A stretch of 64,000 nt of DNA from an uncultured Prevotellaceae bacterium (GCA_900314985.1 OMXL01000001.1:124001-188000), one strand, 5' to 3'. Shown: positions 1 through 8,852, counted from the first letter of the stretch. Translations and numbers: made by a program. The notes: a model not told the origin generated them from the sequence alone.

Positions 1-310
1 CGGGAATGGGGGGATCGTCCTCGCGTCCGTAGTCAAAGGCATGGTTGCCTTGTTGCTCAATGTCGGATCCTTTGTGTGTGGAGATACGCTCCTGTCGCTT
101 GTTCAACTTATAACGGATGTAGTTGGGCCAGCGCGTCAAGTCGAGAACATACTTGAATTCAGGACGCCCCATCACACGATGCTTTGTCAGGAAGTCTACC
201 TCATAGCCGTGAGCCTTCAGGGCATTATAGAAGTTCAATGCCACAGCACCCAGTGCCTTGGTGGGGTCTGTTGCTGACAAGACGAGGATCCTTGGCAACT
301 GCTTAGGCAT
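1..310 (-). CDS. glycosyltransferase, N-terminal part (truncated by window edge)
   Basis: The reverse strand reads from an ATG at 310 to the window edge without a stop, giving about 103 residues. The start, MPKQLPRILVLSATDP followed by a G-A-V-x-L-N-F-Y-N-A-L helix, looks like the first Rossmann strand and helix of a GT4-type glycosyltransferase. Its start codon overlaps the 3' end of the WecE-like gene by 8 bp (ATGCCTAA), so it is translationally coupled and is the fourth gene of the leftward glycan operon. The catalytic C-terminal half lies outside the window, so family and substrate cannot be decided here. Confidence 0.6.
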   Translation of the reverse strand, partial: MPKQLPRILVLSATDPTKALGAVALNFYNALKAHGYEVDFLTKHRVMGRPEFKYVLDLTRWPNYIRYKLNKRQERISTHKGSDIEQQGNHAFDYGREDDPPIP

Positions 311-1442
311 GATAGAATTCTTTGATGAGTTTGATAACCAGGGCGATATCTTCTTCCGTCAGCTCGTAGTACATGGGCAGACGTACCAGACAGTCAGCAA
401 AATGGTCGCAGCAGGGCAACTCAGGAATAGCTCCTTGGTGGTGCTTTCTGTAGTAGTCGCTCAGGTGCAGGCTGAGATAGTGGAAGACTGCACAGACATC
501 CTGCTGGCGCAGGTAGTCGATAAGCGCGGTGCGCTCCTCCAGCGACCTGCAGACGAGGTAGTACATGTGACCGTTGTTGGTAGCATAGCTGGGAATGTCG
601 GGAGTCTTGAAGCATCCCTTGTCTGCCAGCGGTTGCAAGGCTTCTTGATAGGTATTCCAGATGGCTTTGCGACGAGTCTGGATGGCTTCAAGGTTTTCCA
701 ACTGTGCCCACAAGAATGCAGAGTTGATTTCTGATGGCAGGAAGGAGGAACCTGTATCCACCCATCCGTATTTGTTGACCATACCACGGAAGAACTCAGC
801 GCGGTTGGTACCTTTCTCCCAGATAATCTCTGCACGACGGATGAAGCGCTCGTCGTTGACACAGAGCAGACCACCCTCACCGCCTGCCGTCACGTTCTTA
901 GTCTCGTGGAACGAGAAGCAGCCGAAGTGGCCGATGCTACCCAGTGGCCGTCCTTTATAATAAGAGTCGATAGCCTGTGCAGCATCCTCCACAACAAAGA
1001 TCCCATGACGGTTGGCGATGTCCATAATCTTATCCATGTCGCAGGCCACACCGGCATAGTGGACGGGTACAATGACCTTGGTCTTGTCGGTGATGAGGCT
1101 TTCTAACTTGTCAGCATCGATATTGGGATTGTCAGCATAGCTGTCGGCAAAGATGATGCGGGCACCTTGGCGCACAAAGGCAAGGGCTGACGACACGAAG
1201 GTATAGGACGGTACGATGACCTCGTCGCCCGGCTGCACGTCGCAGAGGATGGCAGCCATCTCCAGGGCGTCAGTACCTGATGTGGTGAGTACGCACTTCT
1301 TGAAACCGTACTTGTCTTCGAAGAACTGCTGACACTTCTTGGTGAATACTCCGTTACCCGACAGTTTCTTAGTGTAAACAGCCTGGTACATGTAGTGAGC
1401 CTCTTTACCCGTGAGGAATGGGCGATTGAAATCTATCTTCAT
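303..1442 (-). CDS. wecE: WecE/RffA-like dTDP-4-amino-4,6-dideoxygalactose transaminase (DegT/DnrJ/EryC1 family)
   Basis: A 379-residue PLP-dependent sugar aminotransferase of full family length. The opening (NRPFLTGKE, then L-S-G-N-G-x-F-T-K-K-C) is typical of WecE, which aminates dTDP-4-keto-6-deoxyglucose to dTDP-4-amino-4,6-dideoxygalactose. The PLP-binding VEDAAQA is at about 151-157 and the Schiff-base lysine is K182 in HETKN, followed by the GGEGG loop. Its ATG overlaps the stop of the upstream epimerase by 4 bp (ATGA) and its end overlaps the next glycosyltransferase start, so the genes are one operon making and using an amino-sugar for a surface glycan. The exact sugar is inferred from family resemblance only. 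Confidence 0.8.
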   Translation of the reverse strand: MKIDFNRPFLTGKEAHYMYQAVYTKKLSGNGVFTKKCQQFFEDKYGFKKCVLTTSGTDALEMAAILCDVQPGDEVIVPSYTFVSSALAFVRQGARIIFADSYADNPNIDADKLESLITDKTKVIVPVHYAGVACDMDKIMDIANRHGIFVVEDAAQAIDSYYKGRPLGSIGHFGCFSFHETKNVTAGGEGGLLCVNDERFIRRAEIIWEKGTNRAEFFRGMVNKYGWVDTGSSFLPSEINSAFLWAQLENLEAIQTRRKAIWNTYQEALQPLADKGCFKTPDIPSYATNNGHMYYLVCRSLEERTALIDYLRQQDVCAVFHYLSLHLSDYYRKHHQGAIPELPCCDHFADCLVRLPMYYELTEEDIALVIKLIKEFYHA

Positions 1443-2458
1443 AGTTCGTTGTAATAGTCTTGTTCCTTGCCCCAGAGTTTCTGGAAACGCTGTTGCTCCA
1501 TCTCTTGCTTGAAGTCTCTCAGATAGGAGAGGTAGTCGTACTTAGGGCTATATCCTAAGTTCTTTATGGTCTTGCTGACGTCAAAGATATACTCGGCAGC
1601 ATCGGGTTTGTCGGGCATATATACAATAGGAGAAGGGTGGTTGGCGGGCGAGAACACCTCGACGATACCCTTTACCTGGTCTTCCAAAGAAGTGCCAACA
1701 CCAGTGCCGACATTATAGACACCACTTGCTGCCTGTTCTTTTGAGAGACAACATCCGATAATCTGGGTGCAGTCCTTGACATACACCATATCACGCACCT
1801 TGCCGGGGTCGCCCCATATCTGAATCTCCTCGCCCTTCAGTGCTGTATAGATCAGTCGGCGATAGCCCTGCATGCGGAGCTGTCCGTCGACATAATAATA
1901 AGGATTGGGATGGTATAGGTAGATATTGGGGAAGCGCAGGATGTAGTGCTGGAAACCGTAGTGGCAGGAGTAGTGGCGCAGCAGGTCGGCAGCAGCATTC
2001 TTGGCAATGGAGTAGACGCTATGATCGTTGTCCTCTGGGAAGTGTGATGCTGCATCAGAGGGAATGGGTGTTGCCGATCCGCAAAGGTAGGCCACATCAG
2101 AGATGGACTGCGAATAGACAAAGCGGCTGACACCAACCTTGGCGGCATACTCCAAGATGTTGAGCATACCTGTGATGTTAGTGTCGATATATACTTGTGG
2201 CTGATAGCCCTTCATACGTGCCGGTAGCATGCCAGCCAGATTGACGATGCCATAAACCTCCTGCTGAGGCAGGCGCGCAAAGTGACTCTTGTCGGTAACA
2301 TCGACAGAGGCATACTGAATACCATAGTCGGCAAAGAAACCGTTGTCGCTGGCACGATGGCCTACGGCAATGACTTCGAAGCCACACTCTTTGAGGTGTA
2401 GGGCAGCATAGGCACCAATCGTACCTGTTGCTCCAAATATGATTACTCTCTTGCTCAT
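1439..2458 (-). CDS. NAD-dependent sugar epimerase/dehydratase
   Basis: 339 residues, extended SDR family. The NAD-binding G-x-x-G-x-x-G is GATGTIG at about 9-15, and the catalytic Y-x-x-x-K is in VYSIAKN near residue 150. The C-terminal half has the substrate-side pattern (RFPNIYL, then VRDMVYVKD) seen in nucleotide-sugar epimerases such as GalE/RmlB relatives. It overlaps its neighbours by 4 bp on both sides, so it probably supplies or modifies the same nucleotide sugar as the WecE-like aminotransferase. The substrate cannot be read from the sequence. Confidence 0.85.
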   Translation of the reverse strand: MSKRVIIFGATGTIGAYAALHLKECGFEVIAVGHRASDNGFFADYGIQYASVDVTDKSHFARLPQQEVYGIVNLAGMLPARMKGYQPQVYIDTNITGMLNILEYAAKVGVSRFVYSQSISDVAYLCGSATPIPSDAASHFPEDNDHSVYSIAKNAAADLLRHYSCHYGFQHYILRFPNIYLYHPNPYYYVDGQLRMQGYRRLIYTALKGEEIQIWGDPGKVRDMVYVKDCTQIIGCCLSKEQAASGVYNVGTGVGTSLEDQVKGIVEVFSPANHPSPIVYMPDKPDAAEYIFDVSKTIKNLGYSPKYDYLSYLRDFKQEMEQQRFQKLWGKEQDYYNEL

Positions 2459-3579
2459 CTTAGCGATAGTCTGCCTTTAGTACTTTGATAAATCAGATAG
2501 CCACTCCTGTCGCTGCTGCTCTCAATGTGGCGTAGTGTCGCATCTGTAATCTCTGCTTCCACCACTTCGGGCATGTCTGCGGCATGCTCTATCATAGGTT
2601 GCAACCATGCTGTCTCAGCAGACAGGAAATAGACACCGGAATAGTGGCCGCTGGTCAACTGTGGCTCATGGAAATCGCCCAGTGCTACCTCGATGACGCC
2701 TTGTAGGAAGTCATAGCCGGTAGACAGACGCACCAAATCGGAGCCGATGAAGTCGCCACCCATACGGGCACCAATCTCAATAAAGAACAACTCACCATCA
2801 GGAGTAATCTTAATCTCTGAGTGCGAGGCTCCATAACGGATGTGTAGGGCGTCGAGTGCCTGTGGTACGATAGTTTTAATCTTGCCGACAATATCGGCAG
2901 GAAGGGTTGTGGGCTGGTGATGTTCCAACTCCACGAAGTAGGGCTCGCCAGTCGTTACCTTGTCAGTAATCTGCAGCAGGTGGTGCTCACCTTGCCAGGA
3001 GATACACTCTACACTGATCTCACGACCTTCGACAAACTCCTCAACGATGGCTTCGTGGGCAAACGACTCGTTCATGGCCCTGTCGATAGCTTCCGGAAGT
3101 TGGTCGATAGTCAGCACTTTCTCTACGCCACGGCTGCCAGAACGGTCGGTGGGTTTTACGATGACAGGAAAACGGAATGTCTTCACCGCATCTATATCCG
3201 ATGCCCCCTTTACCCGACAGAACTTGGGTGAGGGAATGGCATGCTGGAGGAAGCACTCACGCATCCTGAACTTATTGGTGACCACCTCGGAATAGCTGTC
3301 ATCGTTGCCTGGTAGCTGCATGTGCGTTGCCACATAGTTGACGGTTAGCACGGCAACATCGGAGGCGATGGTGACAATACCATCGATGCCGATACGCTGA
3401 CACTCTCTGAGTATCGCTTCCTTGTCGATGGTAGAAATATCATAGAAGTAATCGGCCACATCTGCACATACAGCTCCCTCTCTCCAAGCAAAACAGTGCA
3501 CCTCGATGCCCATCTCCTTGGCTTTCTTGACTACAGGAAGTTGTAGGTAGCTGGCTCCAATAACTGCGAGTTTTTTCAT
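2455..3579 (-). CDS. ATP-grasp enzyme (carbamoyl-phosphate synthase-like fold)
   Basis: 374 residues. The N-terminal pre-ATP-grasp domain starts MKKLAVIGASYLQLPVV, and the ATP-grasp region contains PVIVKPTDRSGSRGV, VEEFVEGREISVE and FIEIGARMGGDFIG, which hold the nucleotide- and Mg-binding residues. ATP-grasp enzymes join an acid to an amine or thiol through an acyl-phosphate; beside a sugar aminotransferase a plausible role is acylating the new amino group, but this is inference. I chose ATG 3579 because the longer frame begins with TTG and overlaps the -7 promoter box at 3598-3605. First gene of the leftward operon; its stop overlaps the epimerase start by 4 bp. Confidence 0.8.
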   Translation of the reverse strand: MKKLAVIGASYLQLPVVKKAKEMGIEVHCFAWREGAVCADVADYFYDISTIDKEAILRECQRIGIDGIVTIASDVAVLTVNYVATHMQLPGNDDSYSEVVTNKFRMRECFLQHAIPSPKFCRVKGASDIDAVKTFRFPVIVKPTDRSGSRGVEKVLTIDQLPEAIDRAMNESFAHEAIVEEFVEGREISVECISWQGEHHLLQITDKVTTGEPYFVELEHHQPTTLPADIVGKIKTIVPQALDALHIRYGASHSEIKITPDGELFFIEIGARMGGDFIGSDLVRLSTGYDFLQGVIEVALGDFHEPQLTSGHYSGVYFLSAETAWLQPMIEHAADMPEVVEAEITDATLRHIESSSDRSGYLIYQSTKGRLSLR

Positions 3580-3597
3580 CGTATCATAATTTGTACA

Positions 3598-3605
3598 CAA
3601 AGGTA
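3598..3605 (-). promoter_or_regulatory. -7 box (TACCTTTG) for the ATP-grasp/epimerase/wecE operon
   Basis: On the reverse strand TACCTTTG matches the Bacteroidota -7 consensus TAnnTTTG and lies 18 nt before ATG 3579. It is divergent from the promoter at 3669-3676. Confidence 0.7.
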
Positions 3606-3668
3606 GTTAAAAAACGAAACATAATAGTAAATAGTGTGTATTAATTTCTACTATTTAAGAATTATTAG

Positions 3669-3676
3669 TACCTTTG
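3669..3676 (+). promoter_or_regulatory. -7 box (TACCTTTG) for the glycosyltransferase at 3700
   Basis: TACCTTTG lies 23 nt before ATG 3700 and inside the longer open frame that starts at 3634, which argues for the downstream start. Confidence 0.7.
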
Positions 3677-3699
3677 CAGCCGTCATAAAAACACTAAGA

Positions 3700-4716
3700 A
3701 TGCTATCACTGATTATCTGTTCACAAAAGCCTGTCCTCAGCACCGAACTGTCTCGTAACATCGAGGAGACAGTGGGTGTGGATTATGAAATCATCCATAT
3801 CGACAACTCCCAGCATCAGTATTCCATCTTTCAGGCATATAACAAAGGTGTAGAACTGGCTCATGGAGAATACCTGTGTTTCATGCATGAGGATGTGGTG
3901 TACCATAATAAGGATTGGGGACGTGCCATAGAACAGCATCTGTCGCAGCCCTTTGTCGGGGCGTTGGGTGTTGCAGGTGGTTGTGTGATACCCCGTGAAC
4001 TGGACTGGCGCTTCTTGGATTATCAGTATGCCTATCTTATTCAGGGTGCTTATTCTGAAGAAGAACCTCCACGATACTATGTATCGTCAAAGCCCAAGCG
4101 TCCTAAGTTGCCATCACTGACGGCAGTGGCAGCTATCGATGGTGTGTGGATATGCACCCGAAAGGAGTTATTCTCGAAGATTCATTTTGACGACACTACC
4201 TTCCATGACTTTCATCTGTACGACTCTGACATCTGCATGCAAATCAACATGTTGGGACTGGGCATCTTTGTTACCTACGATGTGCTGTTGGAACATAAGT
4301 CGATGGGTACTTTCTCTGATGAATATCGTGCCAATCTGGACATCTTCCATCAGAAGTGGAAGAAGCAGTTGCCAATGGTTCGAGGTATGATGATGACGAC
4401 AGAAGACGTTGAAGAAGCTACAGCGCATGCAAAGTCATATTTTGAGGGACGCATGACAGATGATAAGGTAAAGATAGAGCTGCGTCACATTCTCAGTCAT
4501 CACCGAGGCAATTCGCGTAAGTTGACCAAGCAAGAGAAGAAGCGTATTGACAAGTCGGCCTATCGCTGTCGTCGTGCCAATCTGAAGAACAGCGATGTGT
4601 CTACTTCTGAGGCGTGGTCAAGCGTCAAGGACTATGTGCGCTCGCCGTATGCCACCAAGCGCGGTCGATTGCTCTCTAAGTTCTTGTGGTATAAAGTGAT
4701 ACGCCACAAACACTAA
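3700..4716 (+). CDS. family 2-like glycosyltransferase
   Basis: 338 residues from ATG 3700 (the reading frame is open from 3634, but that start lies upstream of the promoter). The GT-A fold is suggested by LSLIICSQKP, IDNSQ, the FQAYNKGVELAHGEYLCFMHED segment with a metal-binding-type H-E-D at 63-65, and a later D-S-D in HLYDSDICMQ. This pattern matches glycosyltransferases that use short D-x-D-like motifs. The C-terminal third is basic and may contact the membrane or lipid acceptor. It is transcribed toward, and overlaps by 4 bp, the convergent glycosyltransferase gene. Donor and acceptor are unknown. Confidence 0.75.
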   Translation: MLSLIICSQKPVLSTELSRNIEETVGVDYEIIHIDNSQHQYSIFQAYNKGVELAHGEYLCFMHEDVVYHNKDWGRAIEQHLSQPFVGALGVAGGCVIPRELDWRFLDYQYAYLIQGAYSEEEPPRYYVSSKPKRPKLPSLTAVAAIDGVWICTRKELFSKIHFDDTTFHDFHLYDSDICMQINMLGLGIFVTYDVLLEHKSMGTFSDEYRANLDIFHQKWKKQLPMVRGMMMTTEDVEEATAHAKSYFEGRMTDDKVKIELRHILSHHRGNSRKLTKQEKKRIDKSAYRCRRANLKNSDVSTSEAWSSVKDYVRSPYATKRGRLLSKFLWYKVIRHKH

Positions 4717-5675
4717 AAGAACTTACTCAAGAATCCCATATTCTCTCTGTGGCGCAGGAATCCGAAGAGGTTCTTGCCTACCTCATAGCATATCATATCC
4801 AGCGTGCTGCCATTGCAGAGTGCGGGATATTCGTTGCGCAATTGCTGGCGCTCTCCTTCTGTCATGTCAGCCTTGCGCAGACGCTTAGAGAGGCGTCCTT
4901 TCAGACAACGCTGTTCAAGAGCTGTCAGATCGCAGAGTGAGGCAATATATGCAATGGTCTTCATCTCGTCATTCCATCGCTTGGCCACATCTTTCTTAGC
5001 ATGTTCTGTCACCTTACGCTGGTGCTGACGAAAGCGGCTCAGCATGTCATGTACCTCAATGACGCTACCTGCAGCACAGACACTGCCCCAGAAGTGCCAG
5101 TCGCCACAATAGCGGAACTGGCGATAGTCGTTGTTTGCCTTATCGTAGACATCACGACGGAACACCACCATCGAGGCGTTGTAGATGTAGTTGAAGATGA
5201 GCAGATGGCGCAGGAAAGTCTTGCTGTCGTCGATAGTTACCTGTCCTGGCTGTGCCGGATTCTTGGCATTCTGCTCTGACAGCAGTCGGCCTTCACCATC
5301 GATGAGCCGTGAGTGACAGAATGCCACGCTGGCATCAGGATGCTGTTCCAACTGGCCCACCAGTGCCTCCAACAGTTGAGGTTCTGCCACGTCGTCACTC
5401 TCAGCTATCCAGATGTATTTACCTTGGGAAAGGCTGATGCCACGCTCCCACTGAATAAAGGTGTTGCCCGTATTCTGTTCGTTGACAATGATATGAGCCA
5501 CATGCGGATTGCTGCGGTACTGCTCGATGACCTCTACGCTGTTATCTGGCGAGCGGTCATCAAGAATGATGACCTCAAAATCCTGATAGGTCTGGTTCAG
5601 TACGCTGTCGATGCGCTCCTTCAGATAGGGCGCATGGTTATAGTTGGGAATGATGACGCTTACGGTAGGAGTCAT
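4713..5675 (-). CDS. GT2 family glycosyltransferase
   Basis: 320 residues with a textbook GT2 start: VSVIIPNYNHAPYL, the nucleotide-binding DDRSPDN at 39-45 and the metal-binding ESDDV at 92-96. The second half is rich in basic and aromatic residues, as in polysaccharide glycosyltransferases. It sits 11 bp after the GT4 gene on the same strand, so the two are probably co-transcribed from the promoter at 6876-6883. Its 3' end overlaps the convergent glycosyltransferase by 4 bp. Confidence 0.88.
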   Translation of the reverse strand: MTPTVSVIIPNYNHAPYLKERIDSVLNQTYQDFEVIILDDRSPDNSVEVIEQYRSNPHVAHIIVNEQNTGNTFIQWERGISLSQGKYIWIAESDDVAEPQLLEALVGQLEQHPDASVAFCHSRLIDGEGRLLSEQNAKNPAQPGQVTIDDSKTFLRHLLIFNYIYNASMVVFRRDVYDKANNDYRQFRYCGDWHFWGSVCAAGSVIEVHDMLSRFRQHQRKVTEHAKKDVAKRWNDEMKTIAYIASLCDLTALEQRCLKGRLSKRLRKADMTEGERQQLRNEYPALCNGSTLDMICYEVGKNLFGFLRHRENMGFLSKFF

Positions 5676-5686
5676 GGAGTATTATA

Positions 5687-6856
5687 TTATAGGTGTATCA
5701 CTTCGTCGAACAAGCGACCGGCATGGTCGAAGAGGAACTGGTGTTTGTATTCGTTGGCATGAGTTAAAAGGGATGTCTGCAAGGTGTTGTCGGTAAGCAC
5801 CTGATGCAAACTCTCTGCCAGCTTTGCTGCATCGCCAACAGGGGTGAGCAGTCCGGCACGTCCTTGGTCGAGAATCTCACGAGGACCAGTGGGACAGTCG
5901 GTAGCCACAATGAGCTTGCCCATGATGAGCGACTCTATCATGACGGTGGGCAGACCTTCAAACTTGGCACTGTGGGCAATAGCCTTGGCATGAGCTATCC
6001 ATGGATATGGATTGCTGCTGAAGCCTAAGAATACCACACTGTCGGCAATGCCCAGACGCTCTGCCAGTTGGCGTAACAGTTGTTCGTCACGTCCCTTGCC
6101 CAGCAGGTAGAGTTTCTCTTCGTGGTGGTATTCGTTGCGTAACAGCTGGTAGGCACGAATCAGTGTTGACAGGTCTTTCTGCGACTCTTCCAAACGCTCG
6201 ATGGCTAAAATGTAGCTGTCGTTGATGCGTGGATCGTCGACAGGCTCACTGGCACGCTGCTGCAATAGTTGCTCGTCTTTGGCATTATAGATAAGGCGCC
6301 AACGACCTTCCAACCACGGGAATATTTCCTTGCCCTCGTCGAGCATGGCTTGTGAGATGGTGACGATGCGGTCATAGTAGCGCAGGTGGTTGCCGATGCG
6401 CTGTGTGCGTCGTCTGTTTTGCTCCATCAGTTGTTTGAAACTGAAATGGAACCACGCCACCTTCCACGTCTTGACGCTCTTCAGATAGGCATAGTGACAA
6501 CAGTCGAAGTCGATGACGACGTCGTGCTGAGCAGCCAGTTGGCGCAACTTACGACCTGTCATCATGCGACGAATAGGAGAAAGCAGTGCCTCGTCGTACA
6601 CCTTAATATAAAAAGGTAGTCGCTGGGTAATCTTTTGTTGGCGCCAGCGTGTCAGCATAGGCTGATCGACGAGATATACCACCTGCACCTGTTCAGGTAT
6701 CTGTTTCCGAAAAACCTCCAGTTCGCCCATGTGGATGCTGATGGCCAGCGTGATGCGATAGTCTTCGCGCTGCGCCAGAAAACGCAGATAGTCAACCAGC
6801 ACGGCATCGATGCCTCCATCCAGGAAACGGCTTAGCAGAAACAGTATTTTCGTCAT
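5687..6856 (-). CDS. GT4 family glycosyltransferase
   Basis: 389 residues, GT-B fold. The N-terminal domain starts TKILFLLSRFLDGGIDAVL, with the glycine pair typical of acceptor binding. The C-terminal domain contains the donor-binding E-x7-E type segment in FEGLPTVMIESLIMGKLIVATDCPTG (the two glutamates bracket the motif) and a GFSSNPYPWIAHA lead-in, both characteristic of GT4. First gene of a two-gene leftward unit with the GT2 gene 11 bp downstream. Confidence 0.88.
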   Translation of the reverse strand: MTKILFLLSRFLDGGIDAVLVDYLRFLAQREDYRITLAISIHMGELEVFRKQIPEQVQVVYLVDQPMLTRWRQQKITQRLPFYIKVYDEALLSPIRRMMTGRKLRQLAAQHDVVIDFDCCHYAYLKSVKTWKVAWFHFSFKQLMEQNRRRTQRIGNHLRYYDRIVTISQAMLDEGKEIFPWLEGRWRLIYNAKDEQLLQQRASEPVDDPRINDSYILAIERLEESQKDLSTLIRAYQLLRNEYHHEEKLYLLGKGRDEQLLRQLAERLGIADSVVFLGFSSNPYPWIAHAKAIAHSAKFEGLPTVMIESLIMGKLIVATDCPTGPREILDQGRAGLLTPVGDAAKLAESLHQVLTDNTLQTSLLTHANEYKHQFLFDHAGRLFDEVIHL

Positions 6857-6875
6857 GTTTTTCTAGTTTTGTCTG

Positions 6876-6883
6876 CAAATTTA
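6876..6883 (-). promoter_or_regulatory. -7 box (TAAATTTG) for the GT4-GT2 pair
   Basis: Reverse-strand TAAATTTG 19 nt before the ATG at 6856, divergent from the promoter at 6928-6935. Confidence 0.6.
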
Positions 6884-6894
6884 CGAAATAATTT

Positions 6895-6922
6895 TCAATT
6901 ATCAATTGTCAATTGTCAATTA
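6895..6922. repeat. heptamer tandem repeat, 4 copies of TCAATTR
   Basis: Four consecutive 7-bp units (TCAATTA, TCAATTG, TCAATTG, TCAATTA) fill the space immediately upstream of the -7 box at 6928, covering the position where a -33 element would lie. Confidence 0.85.
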
Positions 6923-6927
6923 TTTCG

Positions 6928-6935
6928 TACCTTTG
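6928..6935 (+). promoter_or_regulatory. -7 box (TACCTTTG) for the acyltransferase at 6946
   Basis: TACCTTTG ends 10 nt before ATG 6946, so the transcript leader can only be a few nucleotides long. Confidence 0.7.
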
Positions 6936-6945
6936 CATCGGCGAT

Positions 6946-7938
6946 ATGAAAAGACGACTAAACAAATTGCTGGCTTACTGCTGCTTTGCCCTGATTTGGG
7001 TGACGTCCATTTTTCCTATGTGGGTACATTATATCTTCTCTGATATCACGTACCTTATCTTATATCGTATCGCTGGCTATCGCACTAAAATTGTACGCCA
7101 GAATATCCAGAGTGCCTTCCCTGAAAAGACTCCAGAGGAGTTGTTGCGCATTGAGCGTGAGTTCTACCACTGGTTCTGCGACTACCTGGTAGAGACCATC
7201 AAACTAATGACCATCAGCGAGAAGGAGATGCGTCGCCGTATGGTGTTTAAGGGCACTGAGGCTATTGAGAAACTATGGAGCGAGGGCGTTTCGTGTGGTG
7301 TTATGTTAGGTCACTACTGTAATTGGGAGTGGGTCAGCACTCTGCCATTGGCAATGTCTGAAAAGGGTATCTGTGCGGAGCTGTATCACCCCATCGAGAA
7401 CCCTGACTTCGACCGTCTCTTCCTCTATATCCGCCAGCGCTTTGGCAGTGTCTGTATTCCTATGGAGGAGACGCTGCGCCATATTGTAAAGTACCAGCGT
7501 GAAGGTAAGCCATTGGTGATTGGCTATATTGCCGACCAGAAACCCAACTGGCGTAACATCCACCTGTGGGTACCGTTCCTCAACCACCTGACGCCAGTCT
7601 TTACGGGTTCAGAGCGTATCATCAAGCGCACCAAGCAGGCCTTCTTCTATGGTGATGTTCGTCGCGTAAAGCGTGGCTACTATGAGTGTGAGTTCAAGCT
7701 GATAGAACCTCATTCAGAGAACATCTCCGACTACGAACTGACAGAGCGCTATATGCAGGAACTTGAGCGCACCATCCGTCGCGATCCTGCCCTATGGCTA
7801 TGGAGCCATGACCGCTGGTCGCGTACCAAGGAGGAGTTTGATATCCGTTGGTATGTCAAGGATGGCAAGGTCTATGAGAAGGTTACAGAGGAAGAGTACG
7901 CCAAGATGATGGGGTGGCGTAGCTATTGGCACCATTAA
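6946..7938 (+). CDS. LpxL/HtrB-like lysophospholipid/lipid A acyltransferase
   Basis: 330 residues from ATG 6946. An N-terminal hydrophobic anchor (about 8-30) precedes the LPLAT catalytic motif GHYCNWEW, giving the H-x4-E pair H123 and E128 that defines this family. The later QKP and the WLWSHDRW segment are also typical of Bacteroidota HtrB homologues, which add a secondary acyl chain to lipid A at the inner membrane. The position in a glycan/LPS gene region fits. I chose this start because the frame upstream (from 6913) lies before the promoter box. Confidence 0.85.
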   Translation: MKRRLNKLLAYCCFALIWVTSIFPMWVHYIFSDITYLILYRIAGYRTKIVRQNIQSAFPEKTPEELLRIEREFYHWFCDYLVETIKLMTISEKEMRRRMVFKGTEAIEKLWSEGVSCGVMLGHYCNWEWVSTLPLAMSEKGICAELYHPIENPDFDRLFLYIRQRFGSVCIPMEETLRHIVKYQREGKPLVIGYIADQKPNWRNIHLWVPFLNHLTPVFTGSERIIKRTKQAFFYGDVRRVKRGYYECEFKLIEPHSENISDYELTERYMQELERTIRRDPALWLWSHDRWSRTKEEFDIRWYVKDGKVYEKVTEEEYAKMMGWRSYWHH

Positions 7939-7940
7939 CG

Positions 7941-7954
7941 TTGAACGTTGAACG
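7941..7954. repeat. two TTGAACG heptamers after the acyltransferase gene
   Basis: Two exact 7-bp units directly after the stop. The same heptamer family recurs five times at 45048-45082. Confidence 0.7.
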
Positions 7955-7962
7955 GTTAATGG

Positions 7963-8727
7963 TTATTGTTTCTTGTTTCTTTCTTCAATGAGTTTCGCCA
8001 CTACAGCAAACTGGTAGTGGGCATCGAGCAGTGCCTGGATGAGGCCAGCTTTACCATCGAAGATTCCACCTTTTATTATATATGACTTGACAAAGCGGAA
8101 CAGGGGGCGCAGCAACATAGCTTCAATGCCCCACGTCTTATGTCTGCGACGAGGCACCTCGTTGGTTGAGTAGGTATCATGCTTGCGCAGAATGTCGCTC
8201 ACAGAGTCGTTGGCCAGATGTTCAAAGGCCAGCTCCTTCCTGTTGGCAGGAATCTTCTCAATGCGTCCGTCAATTTCTGGTGCACAGTGTATCACTGGTG
8301 GCCAGTGGGTCTTATCCTTACGGAAGAAACGGAGGATATAGTCAGGATAGTGACTGCGCATAAACTGTCCCATGAAGTAGTTCTTGCGGGGGATAGATAG
8401 ACCATCAGGACAGTCAGCCTCACTGATGCGCTGATACAGGTAGTCGTGCAACTCCTTAGTCACTATCTCGTCGGCATCCACCACCAGCACCCATTCGTGC
8501 TGAGCCTCGTGGATGGCATATTCGCGAGCAGGCTCCACGATGTTGTAGGCCTTGCGTTCAAAGGTGATCATCTTACAGCCATAACGTTGAGCAATGGCCA
8601 GCGTTTGGTCTGTCGACTCCATGTCGCATACCACAATCTCGTCAAAGTCCTTCACCGCCTCCAGTACTCGTTCCAGATGCAGTTCCGCATTGTAGGTATT
8701 GATCACTACCGATATCTTCCCGTTCAT
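7963..8727 (-). CDS. WaaE/KdtX-like GT2 glycosyltransferase (LPS core type)
   Basis: 254 residues from ATG 8727. ISVVINTYNAELHL and CDMESTDQT form the nucleotide-binding half and VVDADEIV gives the D-x-D at 84-86. The P-R-K-N-Y-F-M-G and R-F-F-R-K-D patterns are those of the WaaE/KdtX group, which adds a hexose to lipopolysaccharide inner core. The frame extends six codons further upstream to 8745, but a -7 box lies at 8733-8740, so the shorter start is preferred and the mRNA would be nearly leaderless. Confidence 0.82.
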   Translation of the reverse strand: MNGKISVVINTYNAELHLERVLEAVKDFDEIVVCDMESTDQTLAIAQRYGCKMITFERKAYNIVEPAREYAIHEAQHEWVLVVDADEIVTKELHDYLYQRISEADCPDGLSIPRKNYFMGQFMRSHYPDYILRFFRKDKTHWPPVIHCAPEIDGRIEKIPANRKELAFEHLANDSVSDILRKHDTYSTNEVPRRRHKTWGIEAMLLRPLFRFVKSYIIKGGIFDGKAGLIQALLDAHYQFAVVAKLIEERNKKQ

Positions 8728-8732
8728 GTTTG

Positions 8733-8740
8733 CAAAATTA
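8733..8740 (-). promoter_or_regulatory. -7 box (TAATTTTG) for the WaaE-like gene
   Basis: Reverse-strand TAATTTTG ends 5 nt before ATG 8727; predicted initiation would be at or next to the start codon. Confidence 0.5.
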
Positions 8741-8824
8741 AGCATTATCCTTTAAAGTACCAAAAATATACAGGTCTTTTTACTACATCCCTCATGAAAA
8801 CTTGGATAGTTCAAGAAAAGTACG

Positions 8825-8832
8825 TATCTTTG
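8825..8832 (+). promoter_or_regulatory. -7 box (TATCTTTG) for the cysteine desulfidase-like gene
   Basis: TATCTTTG lies 20 nt before ATG 8853. Confidence 0.65.
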
Positions 8833-8852
8833 CATAAAATATTGACAAAACA

